A stretch of 64,000 bases of DNA from CADEED01 sp036677145 (GTDB lineage Bacteria > Pseudomonadota > Gammaproteobacteria > Steroidobacterales > Steroidobacteraceae), in the NCBI GenBank assembly GCA_036677145.1, contig JAKFFF010000010.1, forward strand, positions 1 through 64,000, read 5' to 3'. The notes below the pieces were generated by a model. The model saw only the letters and a list, made by a program, of their open reading frames with translations, ran no database searches and was not told the origin of the DNA. Positions 28,422 through 39,387 of this stretch are shown in pieces. A program made the translations under genes and the position numbers. Numbering within the stretch: position 1 is the stretch's first letter; each line of letters starts with the position of its first letter.

Positions 28422-29780
28422 ATGAAGATCTCTCGCCGAAATCTGGTGCGCGGCGCAGCGCTGGGCGCAATCGCCGCACCCTTCATCGTTCCCTCGCGCG
28501 CCTGGGGTTCCAACGACCGGATCCGCGTCGGCCAGATCGGCTGCGGGCGCATCGCGCTCAGCCACGACATGCCCGGCGTGATCAAGTCGGAGCTCGCGGA
28601 TTTCGTCGCGGTGTGCGATCTCGACACGAACCGCGCCGCGGACGGTGTCAAGAAGGCGGGCGAGTCGTACACGGCGCGCGGCATCGGTGTGCCGAAAATC
28701 GCGACGTATGAAAACTATCGCGAGATGATCGGCCGGCGCGACATCGACGCCGTCGTCATCAGCACGCCCGATCACTGGCATGCCGAGCTCGCGCTGGCCG
28801 CGGTCAACGCGGGCAAGGACGTGTACCTGCAGAAGCCGTTCACGATGACACACGCCGAGGGCGTGATCCTGCGCGACGCGGTGCGCCGCAAGGGCCGCAT
28901 CCTGCAGGTCGGCAGCCAGCAGCGTTCATGGGAGCAGTTCCGCCGCGCCGCCGAGCTGGTGCGCTCGGGCCGCGTGGGCAAGGTGCAGCGCGTGGAGATC
29001 GGACTGCCGACGGATCCGACCGCGGAGAATGCGCCGCCCGAGATGGTTCCCGCGAACCTGGACTTCAGCCAGTGGTTAGGCCCGACGGCGTTCGCGTATT
29101 ACACCGAGATGCGGGTACATCCGCGCGCGGACTACAGCCGTCCGGGCTGGCTGCGCAACGACGCATTCTGTCTCGGCATGATCACCGGCTGGGGTTCCCA
29201 TCATTACGACACGATGCACTGGGCTCTCAACTGCGAGCACACCGGCCCGACGAAGGTCTCCGGCCGCGGCGAGTTCCCGGATCCGGGTCGCATCTGGAAC
29301 GTGCATGGCGCCTATGACGTCACGCTCGACTATCCCAAGGGCGTCACCGTGCACGTCTCCGACAAGAATCCGAACGGCCTGAAGTTCATCGGCGACGAAG
29401 GCTGGATCTGGGTGTCGCGCGGCGAAGGCGCCGCGACCTCGAGCGATCCCACCTCGCCTAACAAGGCGCCGCCGCCGCTCGATGCCAGTTCGCCGAACCT
29501 GCTCGACGACGCGGGATTGTCCGTGCGCCTGCCGGTGAGCGCGTCGCATCACAAGAACTGGCTCGAAAGCATGCACTCGCGCAAGCCGCCGCTGGCGCCC
29601 GCGGACGTGGCTCATCGCAGCAACACCGCGTGTATCGTGAGCTGGATCGCGATGAAGCTCGGCCGTCCGCTCGAGTGGGACCCGAAGGCCGAGAAGTTCA
29701 AGAACGACGCCGAAGCGAATTCCATGCTGACGCGTGCGGAGCGTGGGCCGTACGGCGCTCTGCGGATGGCGAAGGCGTGA
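28422..29780 (+). CDS. Gfo/Idh/MocA oxidoreductase with a Tat-like signal
   Basis: The 452-residue protein begins MKISRRNLVRGAALGAIAAPF, a twin-arginine leader, followed by a Rossmann fold (RVGQIGCGRIALSHDMPG) and the substrate domain. The usual EKP catalytic motif reads QKP (DVYLQKPFTMTHAEG). The His in DHWH and the MITGWGSHHYDTMHWAL stretch place it among Tat-exported Gfo/Idh/MocA proteins thought to oxidise sugars or glycosides in the periplasm with tightly bound NAD(P); this is inference. Its stop overlaps the next start by one base, so the two dehydrogenases form a pair. Confidence 0.85.
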   Translation: MKISRRNLVRGAALGAIAAPFIVPSRAWGSNDRIRVGQIGCGRIALSHDMPGVIKSELADFVAVCDLDTNRAADGVKKAGESYTARGIGVPKIATYENYREMIGRRDIDAVVISTPDHWHAELALAAVNAGKDVYLQKPFTMTHAEGVILRDAVRRKGRILQVGSQQRSWEQFRRAAELVRSGRVGKVQRVEIGLPTDPTAENAPPEMVPANLDFSQWLGPTAFAYYTEMRVHPRADYSRPGWLRNDAFCLGMITGWGSHHYDTMHWALNCEHTGPTKVSGRGEFPDPGRIWNVHGAYDVTLDYPKGVTVHVSDKNPNGLKFIGDEGWIWVSRGEGAATSSDPTSPNKAPPPLDASSPNLLDDAGLSVRLPVSASHHKNWLESMHSRKPPLAPADVAHRSNTACIVSWIAMKLGRPLEWDPKAEKFKNDAEANSMLTRAERGPYGALRMAKA

Positions 29781-31171
29781 TGACGATCCGGAAGATCGCG
29801 GCCGCCCTCGGGGCGGCCGCCGTCTTTCTGTCGCCGTCCGCGTTATCGGGCGACGGCAAGGACTCGATACAGCTCGTCACGCTCGAGCCCGGACATTTCC
29901 ACGCGGCGCTGGTCCAGAAGTTCGCGTTGCCGGGCGTGTTGCCCGAGGTGCGCGTGTTCGCGCCGGCGGGCGACGATCTCGATCAGCATCTGAAACGCAT
30001 CGCGAGCTTCAACGCGCGCGCGGAGAGCCCGACGCGCTGGGTGGAGCAGGTCTACACCGGGCCCGACTATGTCGAGAAGGCGTTGGGCCCCGTGCATTCG
30101 AGCGTATTGCGCAGACCCGCGCAGACGACGGTGCTGGTGCTCTCCGGCAACAATGCGCGCAAGTCCGAATACATCGGCCGCGGCATCCAGGCGGGCATGC
30201 ACGTGCTGGCCGACAAGCCGATGATCATCAAGCCGGCGCAGCTCGCGGCGCTCGAGAAGAATTTCGCGGCCGCGAAACAGCGCGGCGTACTGCTATACGA
30301 CATCATGACGGAGCGCTTCGAGATCACGACCCAGTTGCAGCGGGCGCTGTCGCAGCAACGCGGCCTGTTCGGCGTGCTCGACAAGGGCACCCCTGACAAC
30401 CCGTCGATCACCAAGATCAGCGTCCACAACTTTTCCAAAGTGGTCGCGGGTGAGCAACTCAAACGGCCGGAGTGGTTCTTCGATCCGGAGCAGCAGGGCG
30501 AGGGGATCGTCGATGTCACCACTCATCTCGTCGACCTCGTGCAGTGGGAGGCTTTCCCCGGGGTCACTCTCGCGCCGTCGGATGCAAATGTGCTGAGCGC
30601 GCGCCGCTGGACCACGCCACTGACACTCGAGCAGTTCGGCCGGGTGACGGGCGCGCAAGAATTTCCGGGCTTCCTCAAGCGTTTCGTCGCGGACGGCGTG
30701 CTGAACGCGCCGGCCAACGGCGAGTTCACGTACACGCTCAAGGGTGTCCATGCGCGGGTATCGGTCACCTGGGAGTTCGAAGCGCCGCCGGGAGCGGGCG
30801 ATACCCATTTCTCCCTGATGCGCGGCACCAAGGCATCGCTGACGATCAAGCAAGGCGCGGAGCAGGGATTCAAACCCGTGCTGTACATCGAACGCGCCGC
30901 GTCGGTGACGCCTGCGCAGCATCAGCTGGCGCTGTACACGGCGATCACCGCGGTCGCAAAGTCATTTCCCGGTGTCGATGTGAAACCCGAAGGGGATCAC
31001 TACGTCGTCATCGTGCCCGACAAGTACCACAACGGGCACGAAGCGCATTTCACCCAGGTCACCGAGAATTTTCTCGGCTATGTCCGGGCCGGAAAGCTGC
31101 CCGACTGGGAAGTGCCGAACATGATCACCAAGTACGCGACGATCATGCAGGCCTACGAGAAAAGCCGCTGA
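29780..31171 (+). CDS. secreted Gfo/Idh/MocA-like oxidoreductase with distinct C-terminal domain
   Basis: From ATG 29780, which overlaps the previous stop, the protein has 463 residues and a Sec-type signal (MTIRKIAAALGAAAVFLSPSALSGD). The dehydrogenase part contains VLVLSGNNARKSEYIGRGIQAGMHVLADKP, with DKP in the usual EKP position, and DITTHLV-like metal/substrate elements (GIVDVTTHLVDLVQWE). The C-terminal half corresponds to the putative oxidoreductase C-terminal domain found on such proteins. It probably acts on the same sugar-like substrate as its neighbour. A substrate cannot be named. Confidence 0.8.
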   Translation: MTIRKIAAALGAAAVFLSPSALSGDGKDSIQLVTLEPGHFHAALVQKFALPGVLPEVRVFAPAGDDLDQHLKRIASFNARAESPTRWVEQVYTGPDYVEKALGPVHSSVLRRPAQTTVLVLSGNNARKSEYIGRGIQAGMHVLADKPMIIKPAQLAALEKNFAAAKQRGVLLYDIMTERFEITTQLQRALSQQRGLFGVLDKGTPDNPSITKISVHNFSKVVAGEQLKRPEWFFDPEQQGEGIVDVTTHLVDLVQWEAFPGVTLAPSDANVLSARRWTTPLTLEQFGRVTGAQEFPGFLKRFVADGVLNAPANGEFTYTLKGVHARVSVTWEFEAPPGAGDTHFSLMRGTKASLTIKQGAEQGFKPVLYIERAASVTPAQHQLALYTAITAVAKSFPGVDVKPEGDHYVVIVPDKYHNGHEAHFTQVTENFLGYVRAGKLPDWEVPNMITKYATIMQAYEKSR

Positions 31172-31320
31172 TGCACCGGGAGTGAGCCGGAAATTCCGCG
31201 GACGCCCGCCGACGGTGCAGTTCGCCACCAGATTGCAGCAACTTCGCGGGATATTTCCTGCATGAATCTTGCACGCCCAAACTTGTACGAAGACGAAAAA
31301 CAACGCAGGGAGTCCTTTCC

Positions 31321-33861
<2,541 letters not shown>

Positions 33862-33995
33862 CATAGGGGGTATGGGCGATTCGCACGTCTACCGGGGACG
33901 AGGCGGCCCGACAATTCCTGGCAAATGGGCTCGCGCCCCGTGGCAAGATGGCCGCCCGCGCCAGGCAGGCGCGGAATCGCACGAGGAGAAGGGGA

Positions 33996-35129
33996 ATGCG
34001 TCAGTCCATCGGCCGAGCGGCTTTGTTAGCCGCGTCCGCGTTGTTTGCCGTCGAAGCCGCCGCAAAGGATGCGCCGGCGGCGGATCCGAAAGCAGTCGAA
34101 CTCGTCAAGGAAATGGGACTGCATGAAAGTCCCAAGCCCATGCGCGAGCTGCCGGGTTGGCGCGCGCCGAAGAAGATCGTGCTGACTTCCCTGGGAAGTC
34201 TCGATGCACTGAAGGCGATGGCGCCGGGAGTGGAATTCGTCGTGGTCAACGGCCCCGAGCAGATGGCCGCGGCCGCCGCCGATGCTGACGCCATACTCAG
34301 CGGCGACAATGTCGTTTGCGACGATCGCGTGCTCGCCGCCGCGAAACGCGTGCGCTGGGTGGCCGTGTATTCCGCGGGCGTCGAGGAGTGCCTCGGCAAG
34401 CCGGCGCTCGAGAAGCCCGGCGTGGTCGTGACCAACATGCGCGCGATCGCCGGACCCGTGATGGCCGAACACGTCATCGCGCTGACCTACGGATTGTCGC
34501 GCTCGCTGCAGGTTTCCATCAGCCGGCAGGCGCGTGGCGACGGCTGGGGCGGCGGATTCGCCGGCTCACAACCGCAGTCGCTCACGGGCAAGACGATGCT
34601 GATCGCCGGCCTCGGCGGCATCGGTCTCGAAGTCGCCAAGCGCGCGAACGCGCTCGGCATGAAAGTGATCGCGACGCGCAACAGTTCGCGCGAGGGTCCG
34701 CCCTTCGTCAGTTACGTGGGCCTTTCCGACGAACTGCCGACGTTGATCCAGCAGGCGGACGTCGTCGTCTCCGCGCTGCCGCTGGTGCCCGCGACCACCA
34801 ATCTATTCGACGCGAAGATGTTCGCGCGCATGAAGAAGAACGCGTTCTTCATCAACGTGGGGCGCGGCGGCAGCGTCGTCACCGACGACCTGGTGGCCGC
34901 CCTCAACAACGGCGTGATCGCCGGTGCGGGAGTCGACGTCACCGAGCCCGAACCGCTGCCGAAAGATCATGCGTTGTGGAAGGCGAAGAACGTCATCATC
35001 ACGCCGCACATGTCCGCGCAGTCCGATCTGGGGCAAAGCATGCGCGCGCTGGTGCTGCAGGAGCAGGTGCGGCGCTTCGCGGCCGGCGACAAACTACTGG
35101 CCGTCGTCGACACGAAGAAAGGGTACTGA
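33996..35129 (+). CDS. D-isomer-specific 2-hydroxyacid dehydrogenase with an export signal
   Basis: I chose ATG 33996 because a strong GAGGAGAAGGGG precedes it; this exposes a signal-peptide-like start (RQSIGRAALLAASALFAVEAAAKD). The 377-residue protein then has the NAD-binding domain (LIAGLGGIGLEVAKRANALGMKV), the catalytic Arg region (FFINVGRGGSVVTDDL), and Glu in TEPEPLP. The usual catalytic His is in ITPHMSAQSD. Known relatives are cytoplasmic and use free NAD, so an exported form is unusual; either the leader is a membrane anchor or the cofactor is carried along. Confidence 0.85.
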   Translation: MRQSIGRAALLAASALFAVEAAAKDAPAADPKAVELVKEMGLHESPKPMRELPGWRAPKKIVLTSLGSLDALKAMAPGVEFVVVNGPEQMAAAAADADAILSGDNVVCDDRVLAAAKRVRWVAVYSAGVEECLGKPALEKPGVVVTNMRAIAGPVMAEHVIALTYGLSRSLQVSISRQARGDGWGGGFAGSQPQSLTGKTMLIAGLGGIGLEVAKRANALGMKVIATRNSSREGPPFVSYVGLSDELPTLIQQADVVVSALPLVPATTNLFDAKMFARMKKNAFFINVGRGGSVVTDDLVAALNNGVIAGAGVDVTEPEPLPKDHALWKAKNVIITPHMSAQSDLGQSMRALVLQEQVRRFAAGDKLLAVVDTKKGY

Positions 35130-35168
35130 TCGAGTATCGATGATCGAGTATCGATGATCGAGAATCAG
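35127..35168. repeat. tandem 14-bp repeat, nearly three copies
   Basis: The unit TGATCGAGTATCGA occurs at 35127-35140 and 35141-35154, then a third, altered copy TGATCGAGAATCA at 35155-35167. The array fills the 35-base gap between two convergent genes: the first unit contains the stop of the dehydrogenase gene and the third contains the stop of the enolase-superfamily gene. Internal palindromes (TCGATGATCGA) could let it act as a bidirectional stop or protein site. Confidence 0.85.
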
Positions 35169-36454
35169 GCGTTCAGCACTTCCTGCTTCTCGATCTTCGC
35201 CGTATCGAACTCGATGCCGAAGCCGGGTTTCTCCGGCAGCGTGACGAGGCCGTTCACGGCCACGAGCGGGTCCTTGATGAACCACTGCTTCTCGACCACG
35301 TTGTTGATCAGGAACTCGCCCATCGGACATACCGCCGGCGACTGGCTCGCGACGATCGCCAGCGCCGCATGCACGTTGTGGCAGTGGGGCATGACGCGCA
35401 CGCCATGCACCGAGGCGAGCTGACAGATCTTCGCGACTTCGCTGATGCCGCCACACCACTCCGGATCCGCCTGCACGTAGTGCAGGGCGTCGGCCTTGAG
35501 GAACTGCTGCACTTCCCAGCGGTTGTAGAAATGTTCGCCGGTGGCCACCGGCACGCTGGTGGACTGGCGCAGCCGGATGAAGCTTTCGACGTCGGCCATG
35601 GGGAAGGCTTCCTCGATGAACCACGGCCGGTATTGCTCGACCTTGCGGCACCACTGCAGCGCGTAATTCAGATCCCAGCCCTGATAGGCATCGAAGCCGA
35701 TCTCGACCTCGTCGCCCACCGCCGCGCGTAATTCGCGCATCAGCGCCACGTTGAGGTCCATGCCTTTCTGGCCGTCGCCGGGTCCGTAACCCAGGAACCA
35801 TTTCTGGTGGATGAAGCCGTCCTTTTTCAATTGCGCCGCGCGTTTCGCGGCCAGTGGCGGATCGATGGAAAAACCCAGGCAGCTGCCATACACGCGCGCC
35901 GGCTGCTGCGTCGGGCCGCCTAACAAGCGGAACACCGGAATGCCGAGATAACGCGCGCGCAGATCCCACAGCGCGTTGTCGCAGTAGCTGATGCCCATCA
36001 TGTAGTGGCTCGCGCGCGCGTGGCGATTCGAGCGGTACATCTGGTCCCAGAGTTTTTCGATCGCGAGCGCGTCCTGGCCGATGAGCAGGCGGCGCAGTGG
36101 CCCGAGAATCGTCGGCAACGCCTCGTTATCCACGTAACCGTAGATACCTTCGTGGCCGCCTTTCGTGCGGATGCGCAGGTAGTGATGTTTCGCGGTGTAG
36201 GTTTCCTGCCGCGCGGGGGATTCCTTGAATGGTTCGGGACGCCGCTCCGGATAAAGGTGCAGCGGATTCACCTGGTGTTGTCCGGTGGGGCCGCGGGTCC
36301 GTTCGCGGGGACCGCTCAGCAGCAACACGTCGACATCCGTGATGACGAGATCGGGAAGATTCAGCGTCGCGGCGAGGGTTTCGCGGATCGACAGCGGCAG
36401 GAAGGCGAGCGCGGATCCCGCGCCCAAGGTTTGCAGAAAGTCTCGGCGTTTCAC
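35165..36454 (-). CDS. mandelate racemase/muconate-lactonizing enzyme family protein with a Tat-like signal
   Basis: From GTG 36454 the 429-residue protein starts KRRDFLQTLGAGSALAFLPL, a twin-arginine-like leader. It then shows the enolase-superfamily barrel: Lys in HQKWFLGYG, metal ligands in EIGFDAYQGWD, FIEEAF and ATGEHF, and a late His region RVMPHCHNVHAAL. This suggests a sugar-acid dehydratase or racemase. The upstream frame stays open to 36577, but the Tat motif marks the likely start. The gene converges on the 2-hydroxyacid dehydrogenase; both may act in oxidative sugar-acid breakdown, an inference. Confidence 0.85.
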   Translation of the reverse strand: MKRRDFLQTLGAGSALAFLPLSIRETLAATLNLPDLVITDVDVLLLSGPRERTRGPTGQHQVNPLHLYPERRPEPFKESPARQETYTAKHHYLRIRTKGGHEGIYGYVDNEALPTILGPLRRLLIGQDALAIEKLWDQMYRSNRHARASHYMMGISYCDNALWDLRARYLGIPVFRLLGGPTQQPARVYGSCLGFSIDPPLAAKRAAQLKKDGFIHQKWFLGYGPGDGQKGMDLNVALMRELRAAVGDEVEIGFDAYQGWDLNYALQWCRKVEQYRPWFIEEAFPMADVESFIRLRQSTSVPVATGEHFYNRWEVQQFLKADALHYVQADPEWCGGISEVAKICQLASVHGVRVMPHCHNVHAALAIVASQSPAVCPMGEFLINNVVEKQWFIKDPLVAVNGLVTLPEKPGFGIEFDTAKIEKQEVLNA

Positions 36455-36536
36455 GGTGGCCTCGCGAGTAAGGACTGCGCGAGCTTGTTGCAAGGGGAGT
36501 CGCGCAGTCAACGGCGCACGATGAACCCAGACACAG

Positions 36537-37064
36537 TCAGCCCGGCGTGAGGTCCTTGTAATACACCACCGTCGCACAGAACGGTCCGTCCGGCATCAAC
36601 GCGTATTTCGGAATCGTGCCGACGCGCTGCCAGCCACCACGTTCATAAAGCCGTTCGGCGTCCGCGCTCGCCGTGTCGAGCACGAGCAGCGTACGTCCCG
36701 CCTCGAACGCGGCGCGTTCCGCCGCGGCCAGCACCGCCGCGCCCACACCCTGGCGGCGCGCGCGTCGATGTACGAGCATTTTTGAAATGTCCGCGCGATG
36801 CGGCTGATTCTCGGGTCCGGCCCACACGGCCTGTGCCGTGCCCACGATGCCCGCATCGTCCTCGGCGACGATCAACACGCGATCGCCGCGTGTCAGTCCT
36901 TGCGCGACGGCCGCCCAGTAGGCCGCAGCCTTGGTGCGCGTGATCGGCAGCATGAAATTCACCGACGCGCCGCCCTCGACACAATCGACGAGGACTTCGA
37001 TCAAGCCATCGAGCGCATGCGCATCGATGGATTCGAGTTTGCGGATGCGCAGGCTCAGGCTCAC
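36537..37064 (-). CDS. GNAT-family N-acetyltransferase
   Basis: The 175-residue protein has the GNAT acetyl-CoA-binding stretch MLVHRRARRQGVGAAVLAAAERAA (R/QxxGxG/A) and the C-terminal LYERGGWQRVGTIPKYAL. The start GTG 37064 overlaps the stop of the upstream metallo-beta-lactamase-like gene by four bases (GTGA), so the two are translationally coupled. The substrate could be an aminoglycoside-like or other amine, or a protein; nothing in the sequence decides it. The longer open frame back to 37388 lies inside the neighbouring gene and is not credible. Confidence 0.85.
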   Translation of the reverse strand: MSLSLRIRKLESIDAHALDGLIEVLVDCVEGGASVNFMLPITRTKAAAYWAAVAQGLTRGDRVLIVAEDDAGIVGTAQAVWAGPENQPHRADISKMLVHRRARRQGVGAAVLAAAERAAFEAGRTLLVLDTASADAERLYERGGWQRVGTIPKYALMPDGPFCATVVYYKDLTPG

Positions 37065-37963
37065 GTCCCCTTTTCTTGGGCGACGCGGGTCTTGAGCCGC
37101 TCGCGCGCGCCAGCCGCGTAGGCCTTGCATGCCCCCGTATCGATGAACGGGTTCACCGTGGGCGTTTTCTTCCACTGCGCGAGCTTCGCGTCCATGTCGA
37201 TGAGGACGGGGTGCGGCGCAATCAGCAGGTCGCAGGGCAGGCTTTCGACGACGCCGATGGAGCGCTCGAATTCGACGACGCGCGCGGGATCCGCCGAGAA
37301 CTTGAAGTCCGGCGCCGACACTGAATTGAGGCTGTCCGCGTACACGAGATTCAGGCAGCGTTTGCCCTCGCAGGACTTCCACGTCCACGAGGTGCCGCCC
37401 GGCGTGTGGCCCGGCGTCAGATGCGCGGTAACCGCCAGCGGACCCACTCGCAGCGTCTCGCCGTCGGCGAACTCGCGCACATTGGGCACGGGCGCGTAGT
37501 CGTTGTGTTCATGGCCGAACGTGAACTGCGGATCGTCTTCGTTCGGGCCGCCGCGCTCCAATGCGAGTTTGCCCTTGGGGCTGGCCGCCACCTGAGCGCC
37601 GCTGGCGCGTTGCAGCGCCGCGATGCCACCCGCGTGGTCGTAGTGGGTGTGTGAATTGAGGATGAGCTTGACGTCTTCGAGCTTGAAGCCCGCCTTGCGG
37701 ATGTTCTCGGCGATCAGCGGCGCGGATTGCGGCAGTCCGCCGTCGATGAGGATGTGGCCCTTGGGCGAGGTGATCAGCACCGCGCCGAGGCCCGCCGTAC
37801 CGACGTACCAGGTGTTGCCGTACACGCGGAACTCGGCCGTGGGGATGTTCCATTCATCGCAGGGATCGCAGACGTGCGGTCGATCGGCGACCACATCGCC
37901 CGAAATGGCGGCGGAGCTCGCGAGCAGGGGTGCGACGGCCAACAATCGTATTAGTGTTTTCAT
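37061..37963 (-). CDS. putative subclass B3 metallo-beta-lactamase
   Basis: The 300-residue protein has a Sec signal (MKTLIRLLAVAPLLASSAAISG) and the MBL fold. The zinc motif NSHTHYDHAGG gives His105, His107, Asp109 and His110; further ligands are His186 in TPGHTPGG and His251 in IAPHPVLID. This set, with no Cys in the second site, and flanking text GGIAALQRASGAQVAAS and LITSPKGHILIDGGLPQSA, matches subclass B3 enzymes (L1, THIN-B type). Length fits B3 (about 290). It would be periplasmic. Substrate activity is predicted, not shown; other MBL hydrolases share the fold. Confidence 0.85.
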   Translation of the reverse strand: MKTLIRLLAVAPLLASSAAISGDVVADRPHVCDPCDEWNIPTAEFRVYGNTWYVGTAGLGAVLITSPKGHILIDGGLPQSAPLIAENIRKAGFKLEDVKLILNSHTHYDHAGGIAALQRASGAQVAASPKGKLALERGGPNEDDPQFTFGHEHNDYAPVPNVREFADGETLRVGPLAVTAHLTPGHTPGGTSWTWKSCEGKRCLNLVYADSLNSVSAPDFKFSADPARVVEFERSIGVVESLPCDLLIAPHPVLIDMDAKLAQWKKTPTVNPFIDTGACKAYAAGARERLKTRVAQEKGT

Positions 37964-38019
37964 GGTGCCGGACTCTGTTGGAGCGGCGCCCGAAGGTCAA
38001 TACGTCGAGCAGGCGGCGC

Positions 38020-38055
38020 GCCGGATATCGCGCTCACATGAACGCGATATCCGGC
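38020..38055 (-). terminator. strong 13-bp perfect hairpin between esterase and metallo-beta-lactamase genes
   Basis: GCCGGATATCGCG (38020-38032) and CGCGATATCCGGC (38043-38055) pair perfectly around a 10-base loop; outer GCGGC/GCCGC can extend it. It lies just after the stop of the minus-strand esterase gene and before the metallo-beta-lactamase gene. It could end or attenuate esterase transcription, although no T-run follows on the minus strand, so a terminator role is uncertain. Confidence 0.5.
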
Positions 38056-38067
38056 CGCCGCTATCTA

Positions 38068-39255
38068 CTATCTGGCCCGGAACAGCAGCGGGGCAAAGCC
38101 CTTGAGATTGCGCCGCCAGGTCTGCCACTCGTGGTCGGTGCCGGGAGATTCCCAGTAAACGTGCTTGACCCCGGCGTCCGTCAGCGCCGTGTGCAGGCCA
38201 CGGATGCGCGTGGTGAAGCGCTCGGCTTCCGCGCTGCCCACGCCGAGATACAGGACGTGCACTTTCTTCGCGAACGCCGCCGGATCGGCGAAGACGCCGT
38301 TGAAGTCCGTTTTCATGTCGGGTTTGCGATCTTCGAGCAGACCCGCGGCCCCGCTGAATCCGCCGATATGCGAAAACTTGTCGAGATTGTTGAGCGTGAC
38401 GTGGAAGGTCTGGAATCCCCCCATCGACAGTCCCGCCATCGCGCGATTGTCGCGGTCGGGCAGGGTGCGATAGGTCTTGTCCACGAAGGGGATGAGCGCC
38501 TGCGTGACGTCATCCTCGAAAGCCTTCGCCATGTCGGTGCGCGCCTGCGCGCCGGCCGCGGTGCCGAGCGTGGGGCCCGTTCCCGGGGCGGGGGCTCCGG
38601 CGCGGCGGGCATATCCGTTGGCCATCACGACGATCATCGGCTTCACTTCGCCCGAGGCGATCAGGTTGTCGAGAATGAAATTGGCGCGGCCCTGGCGGAT
38701 CCAGCCGGTTTCATCCTCGCCACCGCCGTGCTGTAGATAGAGCACGGGATAACGCTTCTTGGTGTTGGCTTCGTAATCCGGCGGCAGATAAACCATGGCG
38801 TGCCGCCAGGTGCCGGTGACCTTCGAGTTGTACCAGACCTCGCGGACCTGCCCATGCGGCACGTCCTGGATCGAGTAGTAAGTCGAGCCGGGCTCGGGGA
38901 TCTCGACGGCGCTGGTGTAGCGCGAGCCGCCGAAATAAGCGGTGCTGCCGGGATCGCTCGCATCGGCGCCATCGACGTTGATCACGTAGTAGTGCAGGCC
39001 GGGCACGAGCGGCGTCGTGGTCACGGTCCAGAAACCGTCCGCCTGCTTTTCCATGTCGACCTTGGGTCCGCTCCAGAAGTTGAGCTTGACCTTGTTGGCG
39101 TCCGGCGCCTTGATGCGGACCTGCACGCGCCCCGCGGCGTCGATGCGGGGATACTCCGCGCCCAGGACATTCGTCTCGGCGCGAACGAACTGGCTCGCGT
39201 CCTGCGCGCAGCAGGCCCCCGCGATCAGCATGAAAACGAATCCGATTTTTTTCAT
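38068..39255 (-). CDS. secreted esterase with N-terminal E-set domain (feruloyl/acetyl esterase-like)
   Basis: From ATG 39255 (GGAGGAG upstream) the 395-residue protein has a signal peptide ending in GACCAQ, which may be a lipobox-like LIAGACC. The N-terminal beta domain (about 25-120; RVQVRIKAPDANKVKLNFW) is like E-set/CBM48 modules of secreted esterases. The esterase domain follows with QHGGGEDETGW, the nucleophile elbow GLSMGG (Ser277) and a likely catalytic His375 in PGTDHEWQTW. Related two-domain proteins release ferulic or acetyl groups from xylan. Context: next to a second esterase and an arabinofuranosidase, divergent from both. Confidence 0.85.
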   Translation of the reverse strand: MKKIGFVFMLIAGACCAQDASQFVRAETNVLGAEYPRIDAAGRVQVRIKAPDANKVKLNFWSGPKVDMEKQADGFWTVTTTPLVPGLHYYVINVDGADASDPGSTAYFGGSRYTSAVEIPEPGSTYYSIQDVPHGQVREVWYNSKVTGTWRHAMVYLPPDYEANTKKRYPVLYLQHGGGEDETGWIRQGRANFILDNLIASGEVKPMIVVMANGYARRAGAPAPGTGPTLGTAAGAQARTDMAKAFEDDVTQALIPFVDKTYRTLPDRDNRAMAGLSMGGFQTFHVTLNNLDKFSHIGGFSGAAGLLEDRKPDMKTDFNGVFADPAAFAKKVHVLYLGVGSAEAERFTTRIRGLHTALTDAGVKHVYWESPGTDHEWQTWRRNLKGFAPLLFRAR

Positions 39256-39332
39256 GATCACTCCTCCGGAAGGGGCGGCATCATCGCACGCTGTGCCATT
39301 CGCCGGTGTCTCGATAACCGTTTTGTCATTCA

Positions 39333-39346
39333 TCGATTCGAATCGA
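39333..39346. promoter_or_regulatory. 14-bp perfect palindrome in a divergent esterase promoter region
   Basis: TCGATTCGAATCGA reads the same on both strands. It lies in the 132-base gap between the two divergent esterase genes, 78 bases from the left start and 42 from the right one. The position fits an operator for a dimeric regulator acting on both genes. Confidence 0.45.
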
Positions 39347-39387
39347 ATGCCTATATTCAGTTCGCAACCGCCAGGGGAGGACCAAAC

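Noticed and set aside
35127..35168. CRISPR-like repeats
   Set aside because: The units are directly adjacent without spacers and only 14 bp long; no cas gene is near.
36537..37388. Longer version of the GNAT protein starting at 37388
   Set aside because: The extra 108 residues lie in the wrong frame of the metallo-beta-lactamase gene and are Arg/Gly-rich without GNAT features; the GTG at 37064 has coupling and the proper N-terminus.
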